Below, piece by piece: positions 17,846 through 25,797 of a stretch of DNA of 64,000 nucleotides; the stretch's first letter is position 1; each line of letters opens with the position of its first letter. The stretch covers positions 1-64,000 of the forward strand of contig JBHJOB010000046.1 of assembly GCA_050330195.1 (NCBI GenBank). The letters run 5' to 3'. The notes beneath the pieces are model-generated. The model made no database searches. It was not told where the DNA came from and worked only from the letters and a program-made list of their open reading frames with translations. Both the position numbers and the translations under genes were made by a program. Origin of the DNA: JAHQVI01 sp050330195. GTDB taxonomy: Bacteria > Pseudomonadota > Alphaproteobacteria > Rhizobiales > Rhodomicrobiaceae.

Positions 17846-19444
17846 ATGAAAGAGCAACCGGTCAGCAATATCGCCGAGTTCACCGTTTCCGAGCTATCCG
17901 CCGCCGTCAAGCGGACGGTCGAGGACAGTTTCGGCTATGTCCGCCTGCGCGGCGAGATTTCCGGTTTTCGCGGGCGGCATTCCTCGGGCCATTGCTATTT
18001 CGCGCTTAAGGATGACCGCGCCAAGATCGACGCCGTCGTCTGGAAGGGCATCTATTCGGGGCTGAAATTCAAGCCGGAAGAGGGCGTCGAGGTCATCGCG
18101 ACCGGACGGCTGACGACTTTCCCCGGCAAATCCAGCTACCAGATCGTCATCGAGGCGCTTGAGCCTGCCGGGATTGGCGCGCTGATGGCGCTGCTGGAGG
18201 AGCGCAAGAAGAAGCTCGCCGCCGAGGGGCTGTTCGACGAGGCGCGCAAGAAGCCATTGCCGTTTTTGCCGAATGTCGTCGGCATCGTTACTTCGCCGAC
18301 CGGCTCGGTCATCCGCGACATGCTGCATGGCTTTACCGAGCGCTTTCCGGCCTGCGTGCTGGTCTGGCCGGTGCGCGTTCAGGGCGAGACGTGTGCGCCG
18401 GAAGTGGCCGCAGCGGTTCGCGGCTTCAATGCGCTCAAAACTGGAAGCGCCGTGCCGCGCCCGGATGTGCTGATCGTGGCGCGCGGCGGGGGCAGTCTCG
18501 AAGATCTGTGGGGCTTCAACGAGGAGATCGTGGCGCGTGCGGTCGCGGAGAGCGACATCCCCGTCATCTCCGCCGTCGGTCATGAGACGGACTGGACGCT
18601 GATCGACCTCGTTGCCGATGCCCGCGCGCCGACGCCGACGAAGGCCGCCGAATGGGCGGTGCCGAAACATTCCGAGCTGATCGCGCGTCTGGATGAACTT
18701 GCCGTGCGCCAGCGCCAGGCCGTCTCCCGGATCGTCGAGGCGAACCGTTCCGATCTGCGCGCCGCAACGCGCGGCCTGCCGCGACCGCAGGACATGATCG
18801 GCTTTGCCCGGCAGCGATTCGATGGCGCGAGCGGGCGGCTCGGCTATGCGCTGCGCAGTTTCGCGACCGCCAAGCGATCCCAGCTTGACCGCTGGCAAGG
18901 ACGGCTCGATATACGCCTGCTCGCCCAACGCACCGAACGCTGCCACGAGCGCCTTGCCAGCGCCGACCGCGAAGTCCGGCAGGTCTTGCGCCGCATCGTC
19001 CAACAGCATCATGTCCGGCTGGGGCGGTCGGCTTCGCGCCTCAGACCGGGACTGCTGCATCATCCCGCGCAGCGCGGCCGCGATCGGCTCGACCGGCTGA
19101 CGGCCCGCGCCGATCAATGCCTGATCGCAGGAGCCGAACGCCGCCGAAGCCGTCTGGATACGCTGGCCCAGCTGCTGCGCTCGCTCAGCCATAAAAGCGT
19201 GCTGGATCGTGGATTTGCGCTGGTGCGTGATGCTGAAGGCCGCATGGTCCGGCGCGTTGCGGAAGCGGAGGAAGCCGGACGGCTTGAGCTGGAACTGGCT
19301 GACGGCCGGATCGCAGCCGACGTCGTCACCGGCTCAGGCGATTCAGCACCCCCGCCGGCGCGAAAATCGCCCGCCCGGACTGTGAGCGCGAACAACGAGA
19401 CTGCTGTCCCGAATGAGAAAACCAAGCAGGGGCAGCTCTTTTGA
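17846..19444 (+). CDS. xseA: exodeoxyribonuclease VII large subunit
   Basis: Catalytic subunit of exonuclease VII, which degrades single-stranded DNA from both ends together with XseB. The 532-aa protein has an N-terminal OB fold (VSELSAAVKRTVEDSFGYVRLRGEISG region). The catalytic domain has PTGSVIRDMLHGFTERFP and ARGGGSLEDLWGFNEE, followed by SAVGHETDWTLIDLVADARAPTPTKAAE. A long coiled-coil region fills residues about 280-450. No xseB is in the window. The DUF2093 gene follows. Confidence 0.95.
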   Translation: MKEQPVSNIAEFTVSELSAAVKRTVEDSFGYVRLRGEISGFRGRHSSGHCYFALKDDRAKIDAVVWKGIYSGLKFKPEEGVEVIATGRLTTFPGKSSYQIVIEALEPAGIGALMALLEERKKKLAAEGLFDEARKKPLPFLPNVVGIVTSPTGSVIRDMLHGFTERFPACVLVWPVRVQGETCAPEVAAAVRGFNALKTGSAVPRPDVLIVARGGGSLEDLWGFNEEIVARAVAESDIPVISAVGHETDWTLIDLVADARAPTPTKAAEWAVPKHSELIARLDELAVRQRQAVSRIVEANRSDLRAATRGLPRPQDMIGFARQRFDGASGRLGYALRSFATAKRSQLDRWQGRLDIRLLAQRTERCHERLASADREVRQVLRRIVQQHHVRLGRSASRLRPGLLHHPAQRGRDRLDRLTARADQCLIAGAERRRSRLDTLAQLLRSLSHKSVLDRGFALVRDAEGRMVRRVAEAEEAGRLELELADGRIAADVVTGSGDSAPPPARKSPARTVSANNETAVPNEKTKQGQLF

Positions 19445-19589
19445 CGCAAGGGCCGAGAAAATGGAACCCTTTTTCGGGATTATGAGCTTAGAATAAAAGG
19501 TCCGGATATCCATGTTAAGGCTCGGCTTCCGGTATCTGAGGATCAGCGGAGTATTTGGCCCCGCAATCAGAAAACTAGCGGTGTATTCA

Positions 19590-19832
19590 ATGAACAGACA
19601 TGATCGGCGCATAACGGGCGATGGCGAGGCCAGGCTTCGTTATCTGGATGGGGAATTTCAGATCATTTCGCCGGGAAGTCACGTGCGCTGCGCCGTTACG
19701 GGGCAACTGATCCCGCTGGAGAATCTGCGCTACTGGAGCGTCGAGTTGCAGGAGCCCTATGCGGATGCGGAAGCCTCGCTGCGGCGTTTCCTGCAGATCA
19801 GGCAGCGACGGGAAAAGGGCGCGTCAGGCTGA
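19590..19832 (+). CDS. DUF2093 family protein
   Basis: An 80-aa cytosolic protein with the signature segments ARLRYLDGEFQI, GSHVRCAVTGQLIPLENLRYWSVE and EPYADAEASLRRFL. The ATG at 19590 fits the family length; an upstream extension in frame is not conserved-looking. The single CAVTG with its basic surroundings is suggestive of nucleic-acid or metal contact, but the family has no known function. It follows xseA by 145 bases, as in other Hyphomicrobiales. Confidence 0.8.
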   Translation: MNRHDRRITGDGEARLRYLDGEFQIISPGSHVRCAVTGQLIPLENLRYWSVELQEPYADAEASLRRFLQIRQRREKGASG

Positions 19833-19897
19833 ACGGGGAGGGGCTGCGCCCTTTCCGGAGATCAAGATCATTCTGACGGAAACAGAACCACATCCTG

Positions 19898-19969
19898 CCG
19901 CAATCCCCGCGAAGGCGGGGATCTCATTACAGCGCTTGTTTCAGATCCCCGCCTTCGCGGGGATTGCGG
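19898..19969. repeat. perfect 27-bp inverted repeat (REP-like)
   Basis: Arms at 19898-19924 and 19943-19969 are exact reverse complements around an 18-base loop. Each arm itself contains a small palindrome (ATCCCCGC, GAAG, GCGGGGAT). It lies between the convergent DUF2093 and msrA genes. Repeats with this CCCCGCGAAGGCGGGG core are frequent in alphaproteobacterial intergenic DNA. It may act as a bidirectional transcription barrier. Confidence 0.85.
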
Positions 19970-19999
19970 AACATTGGCCCTGTGTAAAATGATCCTGCA

Positions 20000-20602
20000 T
20001 TACTTCACGCTGCCCCAGACCTCTTCGAGCCGCGCATCCCGGCCGCAACCATAGCGGTAGAGCTTATAGCGGATGGGATTTTTCTGGTAATAGTCCTGAT
20101 GATAATCCTCGGCGGCGTAGAACGTCTTTTCCGGCAGGATTTCGGTGACGACCGGCTTGCCGAGCTTTTCCTCGATCTTCTTCTTTGACTCTTCCGCCAG
20201 CTTTTTTTCTTCCTCGTTGCCGTAGAAGATCGCCGAGCGGTAGTGCGGGCCCTTGTCGCAGAATTGGCCCGAGGCGTCGAGCGGGTCGATATTGCGCCAG
20301 AAAATCTCCAGCAGCTTGTCGTAGCCGACCTTTGACGGATCATATTCGATCTTCACGACTTCGATATGCCCCGTCGTTCCCGCCGAAACCTGTTCATATG
20401 TCGGGTCCAACTCGTCACCGCCGGAATAACCCGAAATCGTAGCCATTACGCCTTCCGTCTCGTCATAGGGAGGCTCCATGCACCAGAAGCAGCCACCCGC
20501 GAAAATGGCGCTTGCCCTGTTGTCCGACTGGGCATGGGCGGCGCCCGCCGCAGCGGCGACTACGAGCGAGAGAGCGAAGACGATCCGGATCAGCATTTTC
20601 AA
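20000..20602 (-). CDS. msrA: peptide-methionine (S)-S-oxide reductase, exported
   Basis: Repairs oxidised methionine (S epimer). The catalytic GGCFWCMEPPYDETEGV is near residue 35, with SGYSGG, HIEVVKIEYDP and the family Tyr/Glu residues following. Residues 1-24 form a Sec-type signal peptide ending AHAQS, so this copy works in the periplasm. A further Cys in the RYGCGRDAR tail could serve as resolving cysteine. It lies downstream of msrB on the same strand with a 34-base gap, forming an envelope methionine-repair operon. Confidence 0.93.
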   Translation of the reverse strand: MKMLIRIVFALSLVVAAAAGAAHAQSDNRASAIFAGGCFWCMEPPYDETEGVMATISGYSGGDELDPTYEQVSAGTTGHIEVVKIEYDPSKVGYDKLLEIFWRNIDPLDASGQFCDKGPHYRSAIFYGNEEEKKLAEESKKKIEEKLGKPVVTEILPEKTFYAAEDYHQDYYQKNPIRYKLYRYGCGRDARLEEVWGSVK

Positions 20603-20636
20603 ACCTGTTATTGCGTGGGCATGCCTGATTGCGCAG

Positions 20637-21146
20637 TCATAACGTATTTTTCACCGTGTCGCCCGGTGATGCCGGACGGAAGATCAGCGCGTCGCCATTG
20701 ATGCAATAGCGCAGGCCGGTCGGAGCGGGGCCGTCATCGAAGACATGACCCTGATGCCCGCCGCAGCGGCGGCAGTGGACCTCGGTTCGCACGATGAAGT
20801 AGAGCGTGCGATCCTCGCTGGTTCCAACGGCGTTTTCAAGCGGCTGCCAGAAGCTGGGCCAACCCGTGCGGCTGTCGAACTTGTGCTCCGAGGAGAACAG
20901 CGCCAGATCGCAACCGGCGCAATGGTAGAGGCCGGCGCGCTTCTCGGCGTCGAGAGGGCTTGTGAAGGGACGCTCCGTGCCGTGTTCGCGCAGGATGTAA
21001 TATTGCTCGTCGGTCAGCACCTTGCGCCACTCTTCCGGCGTCCTGGTGATCTCGAAGGTTTTTTCGCTACTGCCTGAAGCCCGCAGCGCAAAAATCGATG
21101 TTGCGGTCGCGGCCAGGCCAGAAATGGCGGTGCGGCGGCTTATCAT
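20637..21146 (-). CDS. msrB: peptide-methionine (R)-S-oxide reductase, Tat-type exported
   Basis: Reduces methionine-R-sulfoxide. The 169-aa protein starts MISRRTAISGLAATATSIFA, a twin-arginine-like signal, so it is probably exported folded. The two zinc-binding CxxC pairs are visible (YHCAGCDLALF and VHCRRCGGHQGHVF). The catalytic position of the RYCINGDAL motif is Cys, so this is not the selenocysteine form. The ATG at 21146 fits the signal; a frame extension upstream is unlikely. Co-directional with msrA. Confidence 0.9.
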   Translation of the reverse strand: MISRRTAISGLAATATSIFALRASGSSEKTFEITRTPEEWRKVLTDEQYYILREHGTERPFTSPLDAEKRAGLYHCAGCDLALFSSEHKFDSRTGWPSFWQPLENAVGTSEDRTLYFIVRTEVHCRRCGGHQGHVFDDGPAPTGLRYCINGDALIFRPASPGDTVKNTL

Positions 21147-21399
21147 GGCATATAGTCCTTGGTTCCGATGCATCAGCATGCGGGACCGTATGGCTCACTT
21201 GCAACTCACAATAACGTGGCGGAGGGCCGATCAGTTTCAGTTTTGGCGTTCGCCCGCGTCCGCGCCGGCGGAAGGGATCTGTTGAGACCTGTTCTTGACG
21301 CTTGACCGTCTGACGCGGTTTATGGAGGGCGAAGCGTCGAGACGGGTGCGTTACCTGTTGTTCGGGCGTGCGGGAAGAAGAACATGAAGAGGCTCACCA

Positions 21400-22914
21400 A
21401 TGACCTATGAACTTAGCGGAAAACATCTGATCGCCGGGGAATGGACCACGGGCAGCGCAAGCTTCTCGTCCGAACCCGCGCATGGGCCGAGCCATGAATT
21501 TGCCGTGGGCTCGCCGGAGCATGTCGAAACGGCAGCCCGGGCCGCCGAAGAGGCGTTCTGGACCTATGGCTATTCGACACGCGGCGAACGTGCCGCCTTT
21601 CTCAACCGGATCGCGGATGAAATCGACGCGCGCGGCGATGCGATCACCGAAATCGGCACGCAGGAAACCGGTCTGCCCGAGGCGCGCCTTCAGGGCGAGC
21701 GCGGACGCACGGTCGGACAGCTTCGCCTGTTCGCGAAGCATATCGAGGACGGCGCGTATCTCGACCGCCGCCATGACGAGGCGCTGCCGGAGCGCCAGCC
21801 GCTGCCGCGTCCCGATCTGCGCATGATGCAGCGTCCGATCGGCCCGGTCGCTGTGTTTGGCGCCTCGAATTTTCCGCTGGCCTTCTCGGTCGCGGGCGGC
21901 GATACGGCCTCCGCTCTGGCTGCGGGCTGTCCAGTGATCGTCAAGGGGCATTCGGCCCATCCGGGCACCAGCGAGATCGTCGCCCAGGCGATTGACGCAG
22001 CTATCAAGGCCAGCGGCTTGCCGGCCGGCGTGTTCTCGCTGATCCAGGGCGGCAAGCGCGATGTCGGTCAGGCGCTCGTTCAGCATCCGCTGATCAAGGC
22101 GGTCGGCTTTACCGGCTCGCTTGGCGGCGGACGCGCGTTGTTCGACCTTTGCGCGCAGCGGCCGGAACCGATCCCGTTCTTCGGCGAACTCGGTTCGGTC
22201 AATCCGATGTTCCTGCTGCCTGCCGCCATGAGCGCGCGCGCCGCGGAAATCGCCAATGGCTGGGTCGGCTCGCTGACCATGGGCGCGGGCCAGTTCTGCA
22301 CCAATCCGGGCATCGCCTTCGTCATCGACGGGCCGGATGCGGACGCCTTCACCAGCGCCGCTAAAAGCGGGCTCGAAAAAGTCGATCCGCAAACCATGCT
22401 GACCGACGGCATCGCCGAGGCTTACCGTTCCGGCGTCAAGACCATCCAGGGCAGCGCCGGCGTTCAGGAGGTGCTGGCGACGAGTTGCGACCGCCGCAAT
22501 GCGACGCCTTATCTGTTCTCCACGACCGGCAAGGCGTGGCTGGAGAATGAAAAGCTCGGCGAGGAGGTTTTCGGGCCGTTGGGTCTGATCGTCAGGGTGA
22601 GCGATTTCGAGGAAATGGTCGCCGTTGCGAAGACGTTGCACGGCCAGTTGACCTGCACGCTCCATATGGATGCGGGCGATGCCGATCATGGCCGCAAGCT
22701 GCTGCCGATCCTGGAGCGCAAGGCGGGCCGTCTGCTCGCCAACGGCTTCCCGACAGGCGTCGAGGTTGCCGATGCGATGGTGCATGGCGGACCCTATCCG
22801 GCCTCGACCAATTTCGGCGCAACCTCGGTCGGCACGTTGGCGATCCGCCGCTTCCTGCGGCCGGTCTGCTATCAGAACCTGCCCGAGGCGATCCTGCCGG
22901 ACGACCTGAAATAA
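21400..22914 (+). CDS. aldehyde dehydrogenase, alpha-ketoglutarate-semialdehyde (2,5-dioxovalerate) dehydrogenase type
   Basis: A 504-aa NAD(P)-dependent aldehyde dehydrogenase. It carries FGASNFPLAFSVAGGD, KGHSAHPGTSEI, the catalytic Glu in FGELGSVNP and the catalytic Cys in GAGQFCTNPG. This particular set is typical of the clade that oxidises 2,5-dioxopentanoate to 2-oxoglutarate in pentose and sugar-acid oxidation. It begins about 250 bases after divergent msrB and is followed by a sugar-acid dehydratase and an RraA-like protein, supporting a role in sugar-acid breakdown. Exact substrate inferred; glycolaldehyde oxidation is an alternative. Confidence 0.85.
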   Translation: MTYELSGKHLIAGEWTTGSASFSSEPAHGPSHEFAVGSPEHVETAARAAEEAFWTYGYSTRGERAAFLNRIADEIDARGDAITEIGTQETGLPEARLQGERGRTVGQLRLFAKHIEDGAYLDRRHDEALPERQPLPRPDLRMMQRPIGPVAVFGASNFPLAFSVAGGDTASALAAGCPVIVKGHSAHPGTSEIVAQAIDAAIKASGLPAGVFSLIQGGKRDVGQALVQHPLIKAVGFTGSLGGGRALFDLCAQRPEPIPFFGELGSVNPMFLLPAAMSARAAEIANGWVGSLTMGAGQFCTNPGIAFVIDGPDADAFTSAAKSGLEKVDPQTMLTDGIAEAYRSGVKTIQGSAGVQEVLATSCDRRNATPYLFSTTGKAWLENEKLGEEVFGPLGLIVRVSDFEEMVAVAKTLHGQLTCTLHMDAGDADHGRKLLPILERKAGRLLANGFPTGVEVADAMVHGGPYPASTNFGATSVGTLAIRRFLRPVCYQNLPEAILPDDLK

Positions 22915-22951
22915 CGAAGAGGCGGGCGCGCTTCGCTTCGCGTCCTTTTTG

Positions 22952-23017
22952 GAAATCCCCGCGCAGGCGGGGATCTTCTGACCCAATGAAACAGATCCTC
23001 GCCTGCGCGGGGATTTC
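22952..23017. repeat. 25-bp inverted repeat (REP-like), second copy
   Basis: Arms at 22952-22976 and 22993-23017 pair with one mismatch around a 16-base loop. The core CCCCGCGCAGGCGGGG is a close relative of the repeat at 19898. It lies between the aldehyde dehydrogenase and the dehydratase genes and could limit readthrough between them. Confidence 0.8.
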
Positions 23018-23066
23018 GAATCGGTCAGATTAAGCCCACGCCTTGGCGGCCTTTTGCCTCAAACGG

Positions 23067-24809
23067 ATGAAGCCCATGCCACGGAAGACCTACGATCAAT
23101 TGCGCAGCGCACGCTGGTTCGCACCGGACGATCTGCGCTCTTTCGGGCATCGCTCCCGCGCAATGCAGATGGGTCTCGGACCGGAGGACTGGGAAGGCAA
23201 GCCGGTTGTCGCGATCATCAACACATGGTCGGACGCGCAGCCCTGCCATATGCATTTCCGTCAGCGCGCGGAAGAAGTGAAGAAGGGCGTCTGGCAGGCG
23301 GGCGGCTATCCGATCGAGCTGCCCGCGCTCTCGCTCTCGGAAAGCTACGTCAAGCCGACGACCATGCTCTACCGCAATCTGCTGGCGATGGAGACCGAGG
23401 AACTGCTGCGCTCCCATCCGGTCGATGGCGCGGTGCTCATGGGGGGGTGCGACAAGACCACGCCCGCGCTGATCATGGGCGCGATCTCGGCGGGCTATCC
23501 GTTCATCTTCCTGCCTGCCGGGCCGATGCTGCGCGGCAATCATGAAGGGCGCACGCTCGGCTCCGGCTCGGATGCGTTCAAATATTGGGACGAGCGGCGC
23601 GCAGGCACGATCAGCGACGAGTTCTGGCAGGGTATGGAACGCGGCATCGCCCGCTCCTACGGCCATTGCATGACGATGGGCACGGCCTCGACCATGACGG
23701 CGATTGCCGAGGCGCTTGGGCTGACATTGCCCGGCGCGAGTTCGATCCCGGCGGCGGACGCCAATCACCAGCGCATGAGCGCCGCCTGCGGACGCCGGAT
23801 TATCGAAATGATCTGGGACGATCTGACCCCGGATCGGATCGTGACCGAAAAGGCGGTCGAGAATGCCGTGACCGTCGGCATGGCGACCGGATGCTCGACC
23901 AATGCCATCATCCATCTGATAGCGATGGCGCGCCGTGCGGGCGTCGATCTCGGTCTCGACGATCTCGACGCGAAAAGCCGGGTCACGCCGGTCATCGCCA
24001 ATGTCCGCCCCTCCGGCGACACCTACCTGATGGAGGATTTCTTCTATGCTGGCGGCTTGCGCGCACTGATGAACCAGCTAGGCGACCGGCTGCATCGCGA
24101 TTGCATCACCGTGACCGGCAAGACGCTCGGCGAGACGCTTGAAGGTGCGAAGGTCCACAATCCCGACGTGATTCGCTCGCTCGAAAACCCGATCTATCAC
24201 GAGGGGTCACTTGCGGTTCTGCGCGGCAATCTGGCGCCCTCCGGCGCTGTGATCAAACCGGCGGCGTGCGACCCGAAATTCCATGTGCATCAGGGGCCGG
24301 CGATGGTATTCGACAGCTATCCCGAGCTGAAACTGGCCCTCGACGACGAGCATCTGGATATTACCGGCGACCATGTTCTGGTGCTGCGCAATGCCGGGCC
24401 GCAGGGCGGGCCTGGGATGCCGGAATGGGGCATGATCCCGATGCCGAAGGCGCTGCTGAAACGCGGCTTGCGCGATATGGTCAGGCTGTCGGATGCGCGC
24501 ATGAGCGGGACGAGTTTTGGCGCCTGCGTGCTGCATGTTGCGCCGGAATCTTATGTCGGCGGGCCGCTGGCGCTGCTTCGCGATGGCGATATCGTCCGGC
24601 TCGACGTGCCGGGACGCAAGCTGGACATGCTGGTGGATGAAGCCGAACTGGCCCGCCGCCGCGCCGAGTGGAAACAGCCGCTGCCCAAGGCCGGGCGCGG
24701 CTATAACTGGATGTATGCGCGCCATATCGGCCAGGCTGATACGGGCTGCGATTTCGATTTCCTGCAACGCTCGCATGGCGAGACAGTCAAGGAGCCCGAT
24801 ATTTTCTAA
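23067..24809 (+). CDS. IlvD/Edd family dehydratase, probable sugar-acid (pentonate/hexonate) dehydratase
   Basis: About 580 aa, an iron-sulfur enzyme that removes water from an aldonate to give a 2-keto-3-deoxy acid. Cluster ligands are visible in SDAQPCHMH, MGGCDKTTPAL and SYGHCMTMGTASTM. The C-terminal swivelling domain has VLRGNLAPSGAV and SDARMSGTSFGACVLHVAPE. The similarity pattern (NTWSD at the N-terminus, PSGDTYLMEDFFYAGGL) points to sugar-acid dehydratases such as L-arabinonate dehydratase rather than dihydroxy-acid dehydratase of valine synthesis. The start is 23067 or nine bases later; neither has a strong binding site. Substrate unproven. Confidence 0.85.
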   Translation: MKPMPRKTYDQLRSARWFAPDDLRSFGHRSRAMQMGLGPEDWEGKPVVAIINTWSDAQPCHMHFRQRAEEVKKGVWQAGGYPIELPALSLSESYVKPTTMLYRNLLAMETEELLRSHPVDGAVLMGGCDKTTPALIMGAISAGYPFIFLPAGPMLRGNHEGRTLGSGSDAFKYWDERRAGTISDEFWQGMERGIARSYGHCMTMGTASTMTAIAEALGLTLPGASSIPAADANHQRMSAACGRRIIEMIWDDLTPDRIVTEKAVENAVTVGMATGCSTNAIIHLIAMARRAGVDLGLDDLDAKSRVTPVIANVRPSGDTYLMEDFFYAGGLRALMNQLGDRLHRDCITVTGKTLGETLEGAKVHNPDVIRSLENPIYHEGSLAVLRGNLAPSGAVIKPAACDPKFHVHQGPAMVFDSYPELKLALDDEHLDITGDHVLVLRNAGPQGGPGMPEWGMIPMPKALLKRGLRDMVRLSDARMSGTSFGACVLHVAPESYVGGPLALLRDGDIVRLDVPGRKLDMLVDEAELARRRAEWKQPLPKAGRGYNWMYARHIGQADTGCDFDFLQRSHGETVKEPDIF

Positions 24810-24844
24810 GGTTTGTTTATCTGGATTGGTTGCATTCGCTTGAC

Positions 24845-24954
24845 GCCCTCTCCTGTGGGAGAGGGTTGGGGTGAGGGGAAAAGATGTTGATTGATTGTCA
24901 CACACCCCTCACCCGGAACGCTTGCGCATTCCGACCTCTCCCTGTGGGAGAGGT
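24845..24954. repeat. dispersed palindromic repeat
   Basis: A composite element. CCCTCTCC-TGTG-GGAGAGGG forms a hairpin, then GGGGTGAGGGG pairs at a distance with CCCCTCACCC, and a second hairpin around CCTCTCCC-TGTG-GGAGAGG closes it. It fills most of the gap between the dehydratase and the RraA-like gene. Elements with this pattern are common intergenic repeats in proteobacteria. No coding capacity. Confidence 0.75.
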
Positions 24955-25039
24955 AAGCGTGCGTCCACTGCATCTTGACGCTCACTACTCGTGTCTTGGC
25001 AAGACCGTCCAGGTGAGGAAATTAGAAAAGGCACAAAGA

Positions 25040-25765
25040 ATGTCAGATAACGCACTGAAAGCCGAAACCAAGTCGCGCCTCGAAGGCGTCAGCACCGCCA
25101 CGCTCTCAACGGCGCTTTTCAAGCGAGGCTTGCGCAACCAGTTCATTCAGGATGTCCGACCGCTCTCGGAAAAGGACAGGAACATGGTCGGCCCGGCCTT
25201 CACCTTGCGTTACATCCCGGCGCGCGAGGATCTCAATCCGATCTCGGTATTCCAGAATCGCGATCATCCCCAGCGCGCGGCGGTTGAGCAGTGTCCGGAA
25301 GGTCATGTCTTCGTCATCGACAGCCGCAAGGATGCGCGCGCGGCATCAGCAGGGTCCATCCTCATCACGCGGATGATGGTGCGGGGCTGCGCGGGCGTCG
25401 TCACCGATGGAGGGTTCCGCGACACGCCGGAAATAGCGCGGTTCGACATTCGCTGCTATCACAACCGCCCCTCGGCGCCGACCAATCTCACGATCCATCA
25501 GGCGATCGACATCAATGTGCCTGTAGGCTGCGGCGATGTCGCGGTCTGGCCGGGTGATATTGTGGTAGGCGATGACGAGGGCGTGATCGTGATCCCGGCT
25601 CATATGGCTGACGAGATTGCCGAAGAGGCCGCAGAAATGACGGCATTTGAAGATTTCGTCACCGAAGAGGTGCGCAAGGGCCGCTCGATCATCGGCCTTT
25701 ATCCGCCGACGGATGAACAATCGAAAACCGATTTCGAGACGTGGCGCAAGGCGAACGGGCGTTGA
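25040..25765 (+). CDS. RraA-like protein, candidate class II pyruvate aldolase
   Basis: A 241-aa member of the RraA/HMG-aldolase family. Segments GPAFTLRYIP, GCAGVVTDGGFRDTPEI (with the Arg-Asp pair that binds pyruvate in the aldolases) and VWPGDIVVGDDEGVIVIP match the family. Retention of the G-x20-R-D pattern favours an active aldolase or decarboxylase over a pure RNase E inhibitor. The ATG at 25040 has AAAGG nine bases upstream. With the dehydratase and the aldehyde dehydrogenase it could cleave a 2-keto-3-deoxy sugar acid to pyruvate and an aldehyde; this pathway role is inferred. Confidence 0.8.
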   Translation: MSDNALKAETKSRLEGVSTATLSTALFKRGLRNQFIQDVRPLSEKDRNMVGPAFTLRYIPAREDLNPISVFQNRDHPQRAAVEQCPEGHVFVIDSRKDARAASAGSILITRMMVRGCAGVVTDGGFRDTPEIARFDIRCYHNRPSAPTNLTIHQAIDINVPVGCGDVAVWPGDIVVGDDEGVIVIPAHMADEIAEEAAEMTAFEDFVTEEVRKGRSIIGLYPPTDEQSKTDFETWRKANGR

Positions 25766-25797
25766 TAGGCCTGCTGCTCGACTTGCAGCGCCGTCCG

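Noticed and set aside
21394..22986. 530-codon minus-strand frame opposite the aldehyde dehydrogenase
   Set aside because: Shadow of a well-supported gene; begins in a REP-like repeat.
19898..23017. CRISPR array suggested by similar spaced palindromes
   Set aside because: Only two related inverted repeats 3 kb apart, with genes between; no regularly spaced repeats or cas genes.
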